A DNA stretch of 64,000 bases from Luteolibacter sp. Y139. GTDB lineage: Bacteria; Verrucomicrobiota; Verrucomicrobiia; Verrucomicrobiales; Akkermansiaceae. Both the position numbers and the translations under genes were made by a program. This document shows positions 17,252 through 25,772 of this stretch, in pieces. A model generated the notes under the pieces. That model was not told the origin of the DNA. It did no database searches and saw only the letters and a list, made by a program, of their open reading frames with translations. Each line of letters starts with the position of its first letter. Positions within the stretch are counted from its first letter, which is position 1. The DNA lies in the NCBI RefSeq assembly GCF_038066715.1, contig NZ_JBBUKT010000009.1, positions 248,001 through 312,000 of the forward strand, written 5' to 3'.

Positions 17252-17743
17252 ATGGCTAGCAAAACGATGAGATCATCGCTCCCCCTTCACCGTCTCCAGC
17301 GAATCGCGGGTCACGTGCCGAACTTGCAGCGAAGGGTGGGGAAATGGCCGATGCTTTTGCTGCTCGCGCTGCTGATGCCGATTCCTTCGTGTGCGCCCGC
17401 GACCGCCGTGCCTGCCAGCGAGGCCAATACCCTGCCGTGGCGCGGGAACGAGTCCGGGGCCTATCGACAGGGCCACAAGGATGGCAGCGGGGACAAGCGC
17501 GCGGGGCGTGCGTCCGCGCCGAAGACGGGGGAAGGGGCGGACTATCTGTTAGGATACCAGGACGGCTATCGCTACCCGAACGACAATCCGTGGAGCCGGC
17601 AGCGGGCCTATCAGCTCGGGCAGGAATACGGCCGGCGTGACCAGCTCGCCGGCCAAACGGCAGACCCGGCGCGGCATGCGAATGTCGTTCCCCGGGCGGT
17701 GCGCGACGAGTTCATCCAAGGCTATCGGGTGAGCCGCCGGTGA
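17252..17743 (+). CDS. Probable lipoprotein, unknown function
   Basis: 163 residues from the ATG at 17252. A basic stretch (LQRRVGKWP) precedes a hydrophobic run LLLLALLMPIPSC, and Cys in this place with a small residue before it fits a weak lipobox. The rest is hydrophilic, with RQGHKDGSGD, YLLGYQDGYRYP and YQLGQEYGRRDQ, a repeated Y-x-x-G-x-x-x-G-like pattern. Alternative starts exist at 17267, at a GTG before PNLQRR, and at 17351 (MLLLLALL). The frame is open further upstream, but that part is antisense to the peptidase. No family recognised. Confidence 0.6.
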   Translation: MASKTMRSSLPLHRLQRIAGHVPNLQRRVGKWPMLLLLALLMPIPSCAPATAVPASEANTLPWRGNESGAYRQGHKDGSGDKRAGRASAPKTGEGADYLLGYQDGYRYPNDNPWSRQRAYQLGQEYGRRDQLAGQTADPARHANVVPRAVRDEFIQGYRVSRR

Positions 17744-17898
17744 GTCGCATTTCGCGCGATTTTGTTAGGCGTGGCTGACCTTTTTCGAAGATCTACGGGT
17801 CTTCACGAGCGTTGTCGGCACCGCGCAGGGATATTTCGGATAGATGCGGAAATTCCCAGTTGCCGGGCGATTTTTGTACAGATAATAGCCGGTTGAAG

Positions 17899-19428
17899 AT
17901 GAAATCGACTCTCCTCAAAACCCTTGCAGCTACCTCCCTGGTAGCAACCACCCATGGCGCCATCAACGTCACGGGTGTCTCCTTCAAAGAGCGCGGCGTG
18001 AACGCCCCGGCTGGCACCATCATCTCGAATCCGGGAACGGTGGGCACCACCCGCGGCTATCTGATCCTGGATAGCACGGTGTCGACCGCAACGCCGAACA
18101 AGGCGACCTACATCGAATATGGGGCGATTCGCGATGGCGGCGATGTGACCAAGTACTACACCATCGACACCGATTTCACCGAATTCCGCGCGGACCTCAT
18201 CTCCGGCGAGACTGGCGGCCTCCGCCTTTACGGTCACATGCTGGCTCCCGTGCTGGTGGCCGCTACGCCCAACCCGCAGATTCCTTTCTCCGGCACCGCG
18301 CTTGGCACGAACTTCCCGAATCGCCTGAGCTTTGACCAGACGGCCTTCCAGACCGGTGGCAGCGATGCCTTGGCCGGCCCGCGGGTCCTTACGGCCGGTT
18401 CCTCAACCCTGCGCTCGGTGGTGAGCGGCAGCGGAGCTCCAGTGGCGGTACGCGCCGACACCCTGGCCGGTGTGCAGGCTGAACTGATCGCCCGCCTGAA
18501 GCTTCAGAACTACGTTCGCATCGCAGGTGAAGCTCCCGAGATCACGACCGATCTTCCCTTGACTGACACCATTCAGGATGGGGTTTCGAAAACCTACACC
18601 GTCGCACTGGATCCGGACGTGTTCCCAGGTTCGGGCGACACCTTTGCCGCTCCCACCTTCCAGTGGTACAAGAACAACGTCGCGATTGCCGGAGCCACCA
18701 CGGCTTCCCTGGTTATCACCGGTGCCCAAGCGACCACCGGTGCCGGCAGCTACAAGGTCGTGGTCACCAATGCCGTCGGCTCGGACACCAGCAATACCCT
18801 GGTGGTGACCCCGGTCGTCACCGCCTTCCTGGCGGATATTCCGGCGACATTGACGCTCAATGGCGCGAATTCGTTTACCTTCGTCCCCACGCTGAACCCG
18901 ACTCCGGTGACGCCGCCGACTTTCCAGTGGTTCAAGGCCACTGCTGCCGCGGGTCCATTCAACCCGGTTGCGTCACCTCCGACGAGCAACGTCCGCAGGC
19001 TGACGGTCATTCCGGGTGAAACCAACACCGGCGCGGGCTTCTACCGTCTCGACGTGACCACCTCGGCAGGGACCATCTCCAGCACGGTCTGCAACGTGAC
19101 CACCGCCGTGGCAGGAACGACCTTCTGCTTCACCACCAACCTGCCGCGCACGAATTCCGTAGCATTCTCCGGAACTCTCGTCCTGTCGCCGGTCGTCAAC
19201 GCAGCAGCCAACCCGGCTGTTGCCTCGCGCCAGTGGTCGAAGGCAGCGCCCGGTTCCACGACCTTCGTGGATATTCCCGCGGGTAGTGGCGGCACGAGTG
19301 CCACCTTCACCGTCAACGGCAACGATGCGGCCGCGAATGGTCCCGGCACCTACCGCATGATCGCAACTAGCGCCGCCCCGGTGCAGACGATCACCACGGT
19401 CGAGTGCGTGATCACCACGGCACCCTGA
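17899..19428 (+). CDS. Secreted protein with Ig-like domains
   Basis: 509 residues; signal peptide MKSTLLKTLAATSLVATTHG. After an N-terminal domain of about 190 residues with no family that I recognise come Ig-like (I-set) domains: FQWYKNNVAIAGATTASLVI with SYKVVVTNAVGS, a second with FQWFKATAAAG and a third with RQWSKAAPG. The Trp after Q and the terminal Y-x-(V/L/M)-x-(V/A)-T strand are the usual bacterial Ig-like marks. Such modules are adhesive or spacer elements in Verrucomicrobial exoproteins. The gene ends in a strong terminator at 19468, so it is transcribed alone or as the last gene. Confidence 0.78.
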   Translation: MKSTLLKTLAATSLVATTHGAINVTGVSFKERGVNAPAGTIISNPGTVGTTRGYLILDSTVSTATPNKATYIEYGAIRDGGDVTKYYTIDTDFTEFRADLISGETGGLRLYGHMLAPVLVAATPNPQIPFSGTALGTNFPNRLSFDQTAFQTGGSDALAGPRVLTAGSSTLRSVVSGSGAPVAVRADTLAGVQAELIARLKLQNYVRIAGEAPEITTDLPLTDTIQDGVSKTYTVALDPDVFPGSGDTFAAPTFQWYKNNVAIAGATTASLVITGAQATTGAGSYKVVVTNAVGSDTSNTLVVTPVVTAFLADIPATLTLNGANSFTFVPTLNPTPVTPPTFQWFKATAAAGPFNPVASPPTSNVRRLTVIPGETNTGAGFYRLDVTTSAGTISSTVCNVTTAVAGTTFCFTTNLPRTNSVAFSGTLVLSPVVNAAANPAVASRQWSKAAPGSTTFVDIPAGSGGTSATFTVNGNDAAANGPGTYRMIATSAAPVQTITTVECVITTAP

Positions 19429-19467
19429 CCGATTCCTTCGGAACCGCTTGGTTCACACGTGATTCTT

Positions 19468-19499
19468 CCCGCCAAGCCCACCGGCTTGGCGGGATTTTT
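19468..19499 (+). terminator. Rho-independent terminator
   Basis: An 11-bp perfect stem, CCCGCCAAGCC pairing with GGCTTGGCGGG, a CACC loop, then A and five T residues. It lies 40 bases after the stop of the Ig-domain gene and ends only five bases before the ATG of the next gene at 19505. This makes it a credible terminator for the upstream gene, and leaves unclear where the promoter of the downstream gene is. Confidence 0.95.
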
Positions 19500-19504
19500 G
19501 TCCC

Positions 19505-20101
19505 ATGAAACTTTCCCGAACCACCCTTATCGGACTGGCCCTCGCCGTGGCAGCCGTGGTGCTTGCCTGCGTCATTTTCAATCGTTCGACGCCGGATCAA
19601 GACAGCGTTGCCGGCGGTGGCAAAGGTGGCTCCAAGGCCAATTTCTCCGGCTCCGCGGCCCAGCCCGCCCCACCGAAGAAGACGCCTCGGCCCGAGATCG
19701 TCGACCGGAAGGCCTTGGCGGCCAAGGAGCTTGAGCTGTTGTGGGCGCGTGGCCTGAGCCAGGAGCTGGTGGTGGAGCTCGACCGGGTTTCGGCAATGAA
19801 GGATCCTGAATACTGGCGGGAAATCGGACCTCTTCTCATCAAGCAAGCGGCCAAGGAAGGTCGGCCGGACATCGCCAACTACATGCTCGTGACCAGCGAC
19901 GCCTCACCGGACGAAAACCTCCGGATCCAGATCTACGCCGCTGCCATGGAAAACCCCGACGAAGAGATCCGCGACACGGCCAAGCTCGAACTGGAAAACA
20001 TCACGGGGGAGCAATTCGCGACCGGGGATGCGGCACGCGCTTGGCTGGCGGCCAATCCACAGCCCGGCCCCGATGAAGAAGAAATCCCTGAGGGTCAGTA
20101 G
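19505..20101 (+). CDS. Membrane-anchored hypothetical protein
   Basis: 198 residues with an uncleaved-looking N-terminal helix (KLSRTTLIGLALAVAAVVLA), a Gly/Ser/Pro-rich linker to about residue 62, then an alpha-helical domain (ELELLWARGLSQELVVELDR; YWREIGPLLIKQAAKEGRPD) and an acidic tail ending EEIPEGQ. The helical part has a HEAT-like feel but I do not recognise a family. The ATG is fixed by the transmembrane helix and sits immediately after the terminator hairpin. Its 3' end overlaps the convergent entericidin-like gene by seven bases. Confidence 0.7.
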   Translation: MKLSRTTLIGLALAVAAVVLACVIFNRSTPDQDSVAGGGKGGSKANFSGSAAQPAPPKKTPRPEIVDRKALAAKELELLWARGLSQELVVELDRVSAMKDPEYWREIGPLLIKQAAKEGRPDIANYMLVTSDASPDENLRIQIYAAAMENPDEEIRDTAKLELENITGEQFATGDAARAWLAANPQPGPDEEEIPEGQ

Positions 20102-20271
20102 GTCGGCAGGTTTTCCTGCTGCTGTTCCTGACCGTTCCAAGTGCGGCCGTGGGACTTGTTCTCGATGCCCGTGCCCAGCAGGCGCATGTCACGGCCGAAG
20201 CCGATCGCGGTATTGCAGGAGCTCAGGGTGACGACAACGGCAAGCGCGGCGAATGCATACAGCTTCATCAT
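20095..20271 (-). CDS. Entericidin-like small lipoprotein
   Basis: 58-codon gene. The protein begins MMKLYAFAALAVVVTLSSCN, a lipoprotein signal with lipobox LSSC and Cys19 as the lipidated residue. The mature part, CNTAIGFGRDMRLLGTGIEN, matches the EcnA/EcnB pattern (CNTxxGxGxDxxxxGxxIxxxA) of entericidins. It would sit in the outer membrane; in E. coli the family is an antidote/toxin pair, but a single copy in Verrucomicrobia has no proven role. It overlaps the 3' end of the plus-strand gene ending at 20101. An alternative ATG at 20268 is one codon in. Confidence 0.85.
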   Translation of the reverse strand: MMKLYAFAALAVVVTLSSCNTAIGFGRDMRLLGTGIENKSHGRTWNGQEQQQENLPTY

Positions 20272-20298
20272 GGGGCGAACGTGGTAACTCGTATTTGT

Positions 20299-20320
20299 AG
20301 CGATGCAATCGCTTAATTTT
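20299..20320. terminator. Possible weak terminator hairpin
   Basis: AGCGAT-GCA-ATCGCT followed by TAATTTT on the plus strand. The hairpin is short (6 bp) and touches the stop codon of the gene that ends at 20313 on the minus strand. It could stop plus-strand readthrough from 19505-20101, or end the minus-strand transcript; the sequence alone does not decide. Confidence 0.35.
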
Positions 20321-21449
20321 CCTTAAGCTCTTTTCGGAGGTTCACGATGTCCTCCCGAAGTTCGAAAATGGAATCGCGCAGGGCTTCCATGGCCCGCTGG
20401 TGATCGGGGTCGTCAGCGATATCGATTAGCTCCATGCAGGCAGCGAGCGCCTCGTTTTGCCAATTCAGGCAGCGCTTCAGGAGGGCCAGGACGAAGCCGG
20501 TCTCGCGGGCATAGTCGCCGCCATTCAGCGCGCCGGCCATCTTGCCGGCCACCTGCATGAGGGTGCGGTTCAAAACGTCAGCCGCGGGATGCTGGCCACC
20601 GGCCCGGGTCAGGTCGATGCCGCGGAGCACGATCTCCTGCGCCTTTTCCTGCAGCGGGTGCTGGATGAAGAGCGCATCCGGGTCCCAGGTCTCTTCCTGC
20701 TCCTCGAACTCGGGGTCCTCCAGCCACGAATCCCCGTCGTCTCCTTCGCCGTCGCCCTGTTGTTCGCCCTCGCGGGCGAGCGCATCGAGCAGCCCATCCC
20801 AGCCCATGGCGAAGGCCTCCTTGCGCTGGGCGTCCGGATCGTCGCCGTATTTTTCGCGGACTTCCACGAAGGCCTCGGTGAGGCGCTCGGACTCCTTCAG
20901 CCGCTCCTCCCAGACAAATTCGTCGTCGCCGGCCATGGGGTCCACGCGCCGGATCAGCTGGGCCATGCAATCGCGCATGGCGTGGAGATTGGCGAGTTTC
21001 TGGGCCTCCTCGGCGTCCTCGTCCATTTTCCAGGCGCGGTCGGAGATATGCAGCTCGAAGCCATTGCTCTCAATGAGGATCCGGCCGTTCGCCTCGCTGA
21101 ACCATTCGAGATACAATGCGTTTTTCCAGCTGAAGGGCGGATCCTGGCCGTTCGCCCGCAGGGCATGGGCTTCCTCGTCTGAAACGAGCAGTGCCTTGGT
21201 TTTCCGCGAAGCCGTCATGTCGCCGACCACCCCGCGCTGCACGGCCTCCAGCGCGAGGCCATCCTGCACGTGCGGCTGGGGATTGCGGAAAGTCAGGCGC
21301 GCGCCGGCGAGGTCGCGCCAGCAATCGCCGCTCAATTCCAGCGTCACCGGCTGCTCGCGACCCGCCAGCCAGACCCAGCCGGCGGTTTTCCCCTCGACCG
21401 TGTTGTCGATCTCGCCGCGCACCACGGCCTGGTCGATTCTGCAAGCCAC
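20313..21449 (-). CDS. Acidic soluble hypothetical protein
   Basis: 378 residues, cytoplasmic, no signal or membrane segment. The middle contains a highly acidic linker (about residues 230-265, rich in D, E and W) and the end is a predicted coiled coil (EALRDSIFELREDIVNLRKE). An N-terminal beta-rich domain of about 60 residues includes GKTAGWVWLAG. No family recognised. It is divergent from the RseP-type gene at 21560 with 110 bases between, and is not in an obvious operon. High coding bias and the absence of an alternative frame make it a real gene. Confidence 0.72.
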   Translation of the reverse strand: MACRIDQAVVRGEIDNTVEGKTAGWVWLAGREQPVTLELSGDCWRDLAGARLTFRNPQPHVQDGLALEAVQRGVVGDMTASRKTKALLVSDEEAHALRANGQDPPFSWKNALYLEWFSEANGRILIESNGFELHISDRAWKMDEDAEEAQKLANLHAMRDCMAQLIRRVDPMAGDDEFVWEERLKESERLTEAFVEVREKYGDDPDAQRKEAFAMGWDGLLDALAREGEQQGDGEGDDGDSWLEDPEFEEQEETWDPDALFIQHPLQEKAQEIVLRGIDLTRAGGQHPAADVLNRTLMQVAGKMAGALNGGDYARETGFVLALLKRCLNWQNEALAACMELIDIADDPDHQRAMEALRDSIFELREDIVNLRKELKEN

Positions 21450-21559
21450 GGACCACAGTCTCCGGGGAAGCCGGGGGCCGCGTCAACCCTGCTAGAGTGT
21501 CGGCTGGGTTTAACTTCTTGAAGCATTGACGGTCGCGGCTACGCTATGCCTGCAATCAC

Positions 21560-22984
21560 ATGGCATCCCTCAGCACCATTCCGCAGATCGCCCTCCTGAT
21601 TCTGGTGATCCTCGTGGTCTTCAATTTGATCATTTTCGTTCACGAACTCGGCCACTACTGGGCGGCAAAGTGGCGCGGTCTGAAGATCGACCGCTTCCAA
21701 ATCTGGTTTGGCAAGCCGATCTGGAGCAAGACCATCAATGGCGTGCAATGGGGTCTCGGCTGGATTCCGGCCGGTGGTTTCGTCGCGCTACCGCAGATGG
21801 CCCCGATGGAAACGATCGAGGGCGGCAACCTGGATCGCGAGCCGCTGCCGGCGATCAAGCCGATCGACAAGATCATCGTCGCCTTTGCCGGTCCGCTGTT
21901 TTCGTTCCTGCTGGCGCTGACTGCGGCGATCGGCGTTTCCATTGTTGGCAAGCCGAAGGATTTCGCGCCGACGCAAACGATCGCCGAGGTGATGGAAGGT
22001 AGCCCAGGTGAAAAGGCCGGCCTGAAGGCGGGCGACCGGATCACCCACATCAATGGCAGCCCCGTCAATGGCTGGGACGGCCGCCTGGACAGCATCTTCA
22101 CGCAGATCGTCACCAGTGAGGGTGATGACATCAACTTCACCGTGGAGCGTCCCGGCGAGGCCAAGCCGCTGCAGCTGACTTCTCATTTCGAAATTCCGCC
22201 GACCCGCTGGTGGCAGCGGAAGGCGCTGCGGCAAGTGGGCATCCAGCCGGAAACCGGCTGGGTCTATGCCGGTAACGCGCTCAAGGGCTCGCCTGCGGAA
22301 GCCGCCGGCGTGGAAGACGGCGACCGGCTCGTCTCCATGGACGGGAAGGAATTCACCAATCCAGATGAGGTCGTGACCTACATCCGCTCGAAGGGTGAGA
22401 CGCCGATCAAGTTCGTCTTCGAGCGCAAGGAACAGCTGGTCGAGATGACCATCCGTCCGCGCGTCCCGCTCAAACCGGAGGGCAAGAATGCCATGCTCGG
22501 GCTGAGCTTCCAGCCGGGCATCGTCTACGAGAACCACATCTTCAAGCCGAGCGCCGGAGAGCAGATCTCCGATACCCTGAAGCAGATGTGGCTGACCATC
22601 ACCCGGGTGATTTCGCCGAAGTCGAGCCTGGGGGTGGGCCACCTCAGCGGCCCGGTCGGAATCTTCAAGCTGCAGTACCGGATGCTGCGGATGGATCACC
22701 CGGTGCAGCGCATCCTCGGTTTCATGGTGCTGCTCAATATCAATCTCGCGATCCTGAACATGCTGCCCTTCCCGGTGCTGGATGGCGGGCACATCACGCT
22801 TGCATTGCTTGAGCAGCTGAAGGGCCGCCCGGTGCGTGCGAAGCTTCTGGAATACGTGCAGATCGGCTTCGCGATGCTGCTCTTCAGCGTGATGATCTTC
22901 GTCACCAGCAAGGACATCGGGGACGGGATCCAGCCGGGTGACGAAACAAAGAAGCCCGAGGAGTACGTGTTCCCGGCGAATTGA
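21560..22984 (+). CDS. rseP: RseP-type site-2 intramembrane zinc protease with two PDZ domains
   Basis: 474 residues. The first membrane segment holds the zinc motif HELGH at residues 28-32, and the late membrane segment has LNMLPFPVLDGGH, the NxxPxxxLDGGH motif providing the third ligand. Two PDZ domains follow the first membrane region (about 130-220 and 235-310, e.g. GSPGEKAGLKAGDRITHING and SPAEAAGVEDGDRLVSMDG). This is the site-2 protease that trims anti-sigma factors and signal-peptide remnants. It is not preceded by dxr or followed by bamA here, unlike the common gene order. Given the membrane-tailed sigma factor at 31998, a role in sigma activation is a possibility only. Confidence 0.93.
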   Translation: MASLSTIPQIALLILVILVVFNLIIFVHELGHYWAAKWRGLKIDRFQIWFGKPIWSKTINGVQWGLGWIPAGGFVALPQMAPMETIEGGNLDREPLPAIKPIDKIIVAFAGPLFSFLLALTAAIGVSIVGKPKDFAPTQTIAEVMEGSPGEKAGLKAGDRITHINGSPVNGWDGRLDSIFTQIVTSEGDDINFTVERPGEAKPLQLTSHFEIPPTRWWQRKALRQVGIQPETGWVYAGNALKGSPAEAAGVEDGDRLVSMDGKEFTNPDEVVTYIRSKGETPIKFVFERKEQLVEMTIRPRVPLKPEGKNAMLGLSFQPGIVYENHIFKPSAGEQISDTLKQMWLTITRVISPKSSLGVGHLSGPVGIFKLQYRMLRMDHPVQRILGFMVLLNINLAILNMLPFPVLDGGHITLALLEQLKGRPVRAKLLEYVQIGFAMLLFSVMIFVTSKDIGDGIQPGDETKKPEEYVFPAN

Positions 22985-23088
22985 GGTAGTCCGGCCCTCG
23001 CGCTGGGTATCCGGAATCCAAGTCCGTTTATTCGCGGAGCTTCCGTTCTGTTCAGCCGCGCTTGCGGCAGTCAGACGGGAGATCCGCC

Positions 23089-24609
23089 ATGAACCGCATC
23101 TTCCTGCTTCATCCCGAGGACCCTGTCGCCGTCGCCCTTGCCGATTTGCCTGAGGGCGAGGCCTTGCCCGGTGGCGCGGCCGTCCGTGGCAGCGTGCCGC
23201 GCGGGCACAAGGTGGCGCTGCGCGACATCGCGGAAGGGGGTGCGGTTTTCAAATACGGCCAGGTGATCGGCCATGCGACGCGGGCCATCGCCGCGGGTGA
23301 GCACGTCCACAGCCACAATCTCGGCATGTCGGACCACACCGACGACTATGCCCACGGAAGCCTGGCGAAGCCGACAGCCTACGTGCCGGAGGACCAGCGC
23401 GATACCTTCATGGGCTATCGCCGTGGCGACGGGAAGACCGGCACGCGCAACTACGTCGGCATCATTTCCTCGGTGAACTGCTCGGCCACCGTGGCGCACC
23501 ACGTGGTGCGCGAGGTCGAGAAGCGCGGGCTGTTAGAAAATTTCCCCAACGTCGATGCCGTGATCGCGATCACCCATGGCCTCGGCTGCTGCATCTCCAA
23601 TCGCAACGAGGCCTTCGCGATGCTCCAGCGCACGATCTGGGGTCACGTGCGCCACCCGAACTTCGGCGCGGTGATGATGGTCGGTCTCGGTTGCGAGACG
23701 AACCAGATCCCGGCGATGGTGGAGGCCTTCGGTAAGCCGCCTTCAGGCAGCATGCACTACATGACCATCCAACAGATGGGCGGCACGCGGAAGACCATCG
23801 AGGCGTGTATTGAAAAGCTCCTTTCTGACGTCTTGCCCGCTGCGAACCAGGCACGACGTGAAGAAGTGCCAGCGAGCGAACTCATCGTGGCGCTGCAGTG
23901 CGGTGGCTCGGATGGCTTGTCAGGGATCACGGCGAATCCCGCGCTGGGTCTCGCGGTAGACCGGCTGGTGGCGCAGGGCGGCTCGGCGGTGCTTGCCGAA
24001 ACGCCGGAGGTTTATGGGGCGGAGCATTTGCTCACGCGTCGTGCCGTGCGTCCGGAAGTCGGTGAGGCACTCATCGAGCGTATCCGCTGGTGGGAAGACT
24101 ACGCTGCGAAGCTGGATGGCGAGATCAACAATAACCCGACGCCGGGCAACAAGGCCGGCGGGCTTACCACGATCCTCGAGAAGTCCCTCGGCGCCGTGTG
24201 CAAGGCGGGGTCCACGAATCTGGTCTCGGTGCTCCGCTATGCCGAGCCGGTAAAGGAGCGTGGCATGTCGATGATGGATACTCCCGGCTACGATCCGATG
24301 GGCGTGACCGGACAGGTCGCGGGTGGCTCGAATCTGCTGTGCTTCACGACCGGTCGTGGCTCGGTCTTCGGCTACAAGCCGACGCCGTCCATCAAGATCG
24401 CGACGAATACTCCGATGTTCCGCCACATGGAGGAAGACATGGACATCAACGCCGGGACGATTGCGGACGGCGAGGAAACGCACGAACAGGTCGCGGATCG
24501 CATCTATCAGGAGATCCTGCGCGTCGCCAGCGGGGGCCAGAGCAAGTCCGAGGCGCTGGGCTTCGGTGACTGTGAGTTCGTGCCCTGGAATATCTCGGCG
24601 CAGATGTGA
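23089..24609 (+). CDS. UxaA/GarD-family sugar-acid dehydratase (altronate/galactarate type)
   Basis: 506 residues. An N-terminal SAF-like domain (about 1-90; VPRGHKVALRDIAEGG, HSHNLGMSDH) precedes the large dehydratase domain (RRGDGKTGTRNYVGIISSVN, GLGCETNQIP, LQCGGSDGLSGITANPALG, NPTPGNKAGGLTTILEKS, MFRHMEEDMDINAG). Both parts fused in one chain are normal for altronate or galactarate dehydratases. The start at 23089 has GGGAGATCC before it. The family removes water from aldonic or aldaric acids to give 2-keto-3-deoxy acids; the exact substrate is not readable. It is monocistronic; a paralogue lies at 62616. Confidence 0.88.
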   Translation: MNRIFLLHPEDPVAVALADLPEGEALPGGAAVRGSVPRGHKVALRDIAEGGAVFKYGQVIGHATRAIAAGEHVHSHNLGMSDHTDDYAHGSLAKPTAYVPEDQRDTFMGYRRGDGKTGTRNYVGIISSVNCSATVAHHVVREVEKRGLLENFPNVDAVIAITHGLGCCISNRNEAFAMLQRTIWGHVRHPNFGAVMMVGLGCETNQIPAMVEAFGKPPSGSMHYMTIQQMGGTRKTIEACIEKLLSDVLPAANQARREEVPASELIVALQCGGSDGLSGITANPALGLAVDRLVAQGGSAVLAETPEVYGAEHLLTRRAVRPEVGEALIERIRWWEDYAAKLDGEINNNPTPGNKAGGLTTILEKSLGAVCKAGSTNLVSVLRYAEPVKERGMSMMDTPGYDPMGVTGQVAGGSNLLCFTTGRGSVFGYKPTPSIKIATNTPMFRHMEEDMDINAGTIADGEETHEQVADRIYQEILRVASGGQSKSEALGFGDCEFVPWNISAQM

Positions 24610-24613
24610 TCGC

Positions 24614-25654
24614 CTAGAGGGAGGACATCACGAACCAGTTCGATCCGTTGCTCATCACCATGCGGCAGGAATTGTTCGTTGTCAGGACGATCGATGCTGC
24701 GCTGTCGATCGAATTGCCGCCGGACGTAGCGATCGTCAGAGCATTGCTCGAACTGATCTTCTTGAAGAAATAGAACCGTCCCGCCCGGCCGCTCGCGGCG
24801 GGCAGGGTGATGGTGAGATTGTTCGATGCGGTGTTGCAGAAAAACACGCAGGTCGAGTCGTTGGCGTTGAAGTTCGTGTTGAAAGTGGTGGCCTCGAGGC
24901 TCAAGGCACCATCGATCCTCACCGAGTTGTCTCCGAGCGCGAAGAGTTTGCCACCGATGCCGATCCGGACGTCATTGGTTGCTCCGTCGACGGTGAGCAC
25001 CGGATTGCTTCCTCCGCCGGTGATCTTTTGAAGCAACAAGTTGTCTGCCGAAGGAGCCATCTGGTAGGTCGTGCCTCCGTTGCCTTGGATGACCACCTTG
25101 CCGGAATCCAGCTCCACCTCCAGTTCGGCAGGGTAGCCGGTGCTACTGCCTTCCTTGGAGCCGAGCGTGAGGTTTGCCGTCGATGCTCCTGGCACGGCGG
25201 CGATGGCCAGGCCCTCGTTGCTAGCCGGTGTGGTGAGCCATGCAGTCACCGCGCTGGTCACGTCCACGGAGGCGAATCCTTTCGCCGGGAGCTGGTTCGC
25301 GGGGATCGTGCCGAGCGGGGCCGGATTGAAGGCGGGCTCGGCGGAGACTGCCGACTCGCTCCAGGCGCCGGTCACTTGATGAACCTGCAGGCCATTGCCG
25401 GTCGCGGTCAGTTTCGGCACGAAGATCCGCAACCGGGCGTAGCGAATGCTGGCATTGGCCGGCAGCTGGGACGTATCGAAGAAAACAAAGGCGCGGCGCG
25501 AGGAACTCACCGCCAGCGTGGTCGCCTTGTGCCCGGCGGCGGTCAGAGTGCCGTTGGTGCTGGAGCTGTCCTCGCTCGCGGGCAGGGTGACCGCGGAGGC
25601 GGTGGCACTGAGCAAAGCGGCGGCAAGAAGATGGCGGAATGCTGGGTTTTTCAT
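24614..25654 (-). CDS. Secreted DNRLRE/CBM96-like domain protein
   Basis: 346 residues with a signal peptide (MKNPAFRHLLAAALLSATAS). Residues about 22-180 resemble the DNRLRE domain (CBM96-like): RRAFVFFDTSQLPANASIRY and ARLRIFVPKL with a late AWLTTPASNEGLAI. The C-terminal half is beta-rich and repetitive (VDGATNDVRIGIGGKLFALG and NNLTITLPAASGRAG) like tail-fibre or phage-appendage modules and ends without an anchor. Likely exported. It is convergent with the dehydratase at 24609 (four bases apart) and divergent from 25773. Confidence 0.72.
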   Translation of the reverse strand: MKNPAFRHLLAAALLSATASAVTLPASEDSSSTNGTLTAAGHKATTLAVSSSRRAFVFFDTSQLPANASIRYARLRIFVPKLTATGNGLQVHQVTGAWSESAVSAEPAFNPAPLGTIPANQLPAKGFASVDVTSAVTAWLTTPASNEGLAIAAVPGASTANLTLGSKEGSSTGYPAELEVELDSGKVVIQGNGGTTYQMAPSADNLLLQKITGGGSNPVLTVDGATNDVRIGIGGKLFALGDNSVRIDGALSLEATTFNTNFNANDSTCVFFCNTASNNLTITLPAASGRAGRFYFFKKISSSNALTIATSGGNSIDSAASIVLTTNNSCRMVMSNGSNWFVMSSL

Positions 25655-25772
25655 GGTGGCGAAGGAGTGGTCATACGCCTTATCTCCGAATCGGTAGAAA
25701 CAGTCGAACTCGAAGTCGCCGGTTCGCTTTTCAGAGTCGCCAGCGAAACATCACTGATCTACGGTCCGAACC

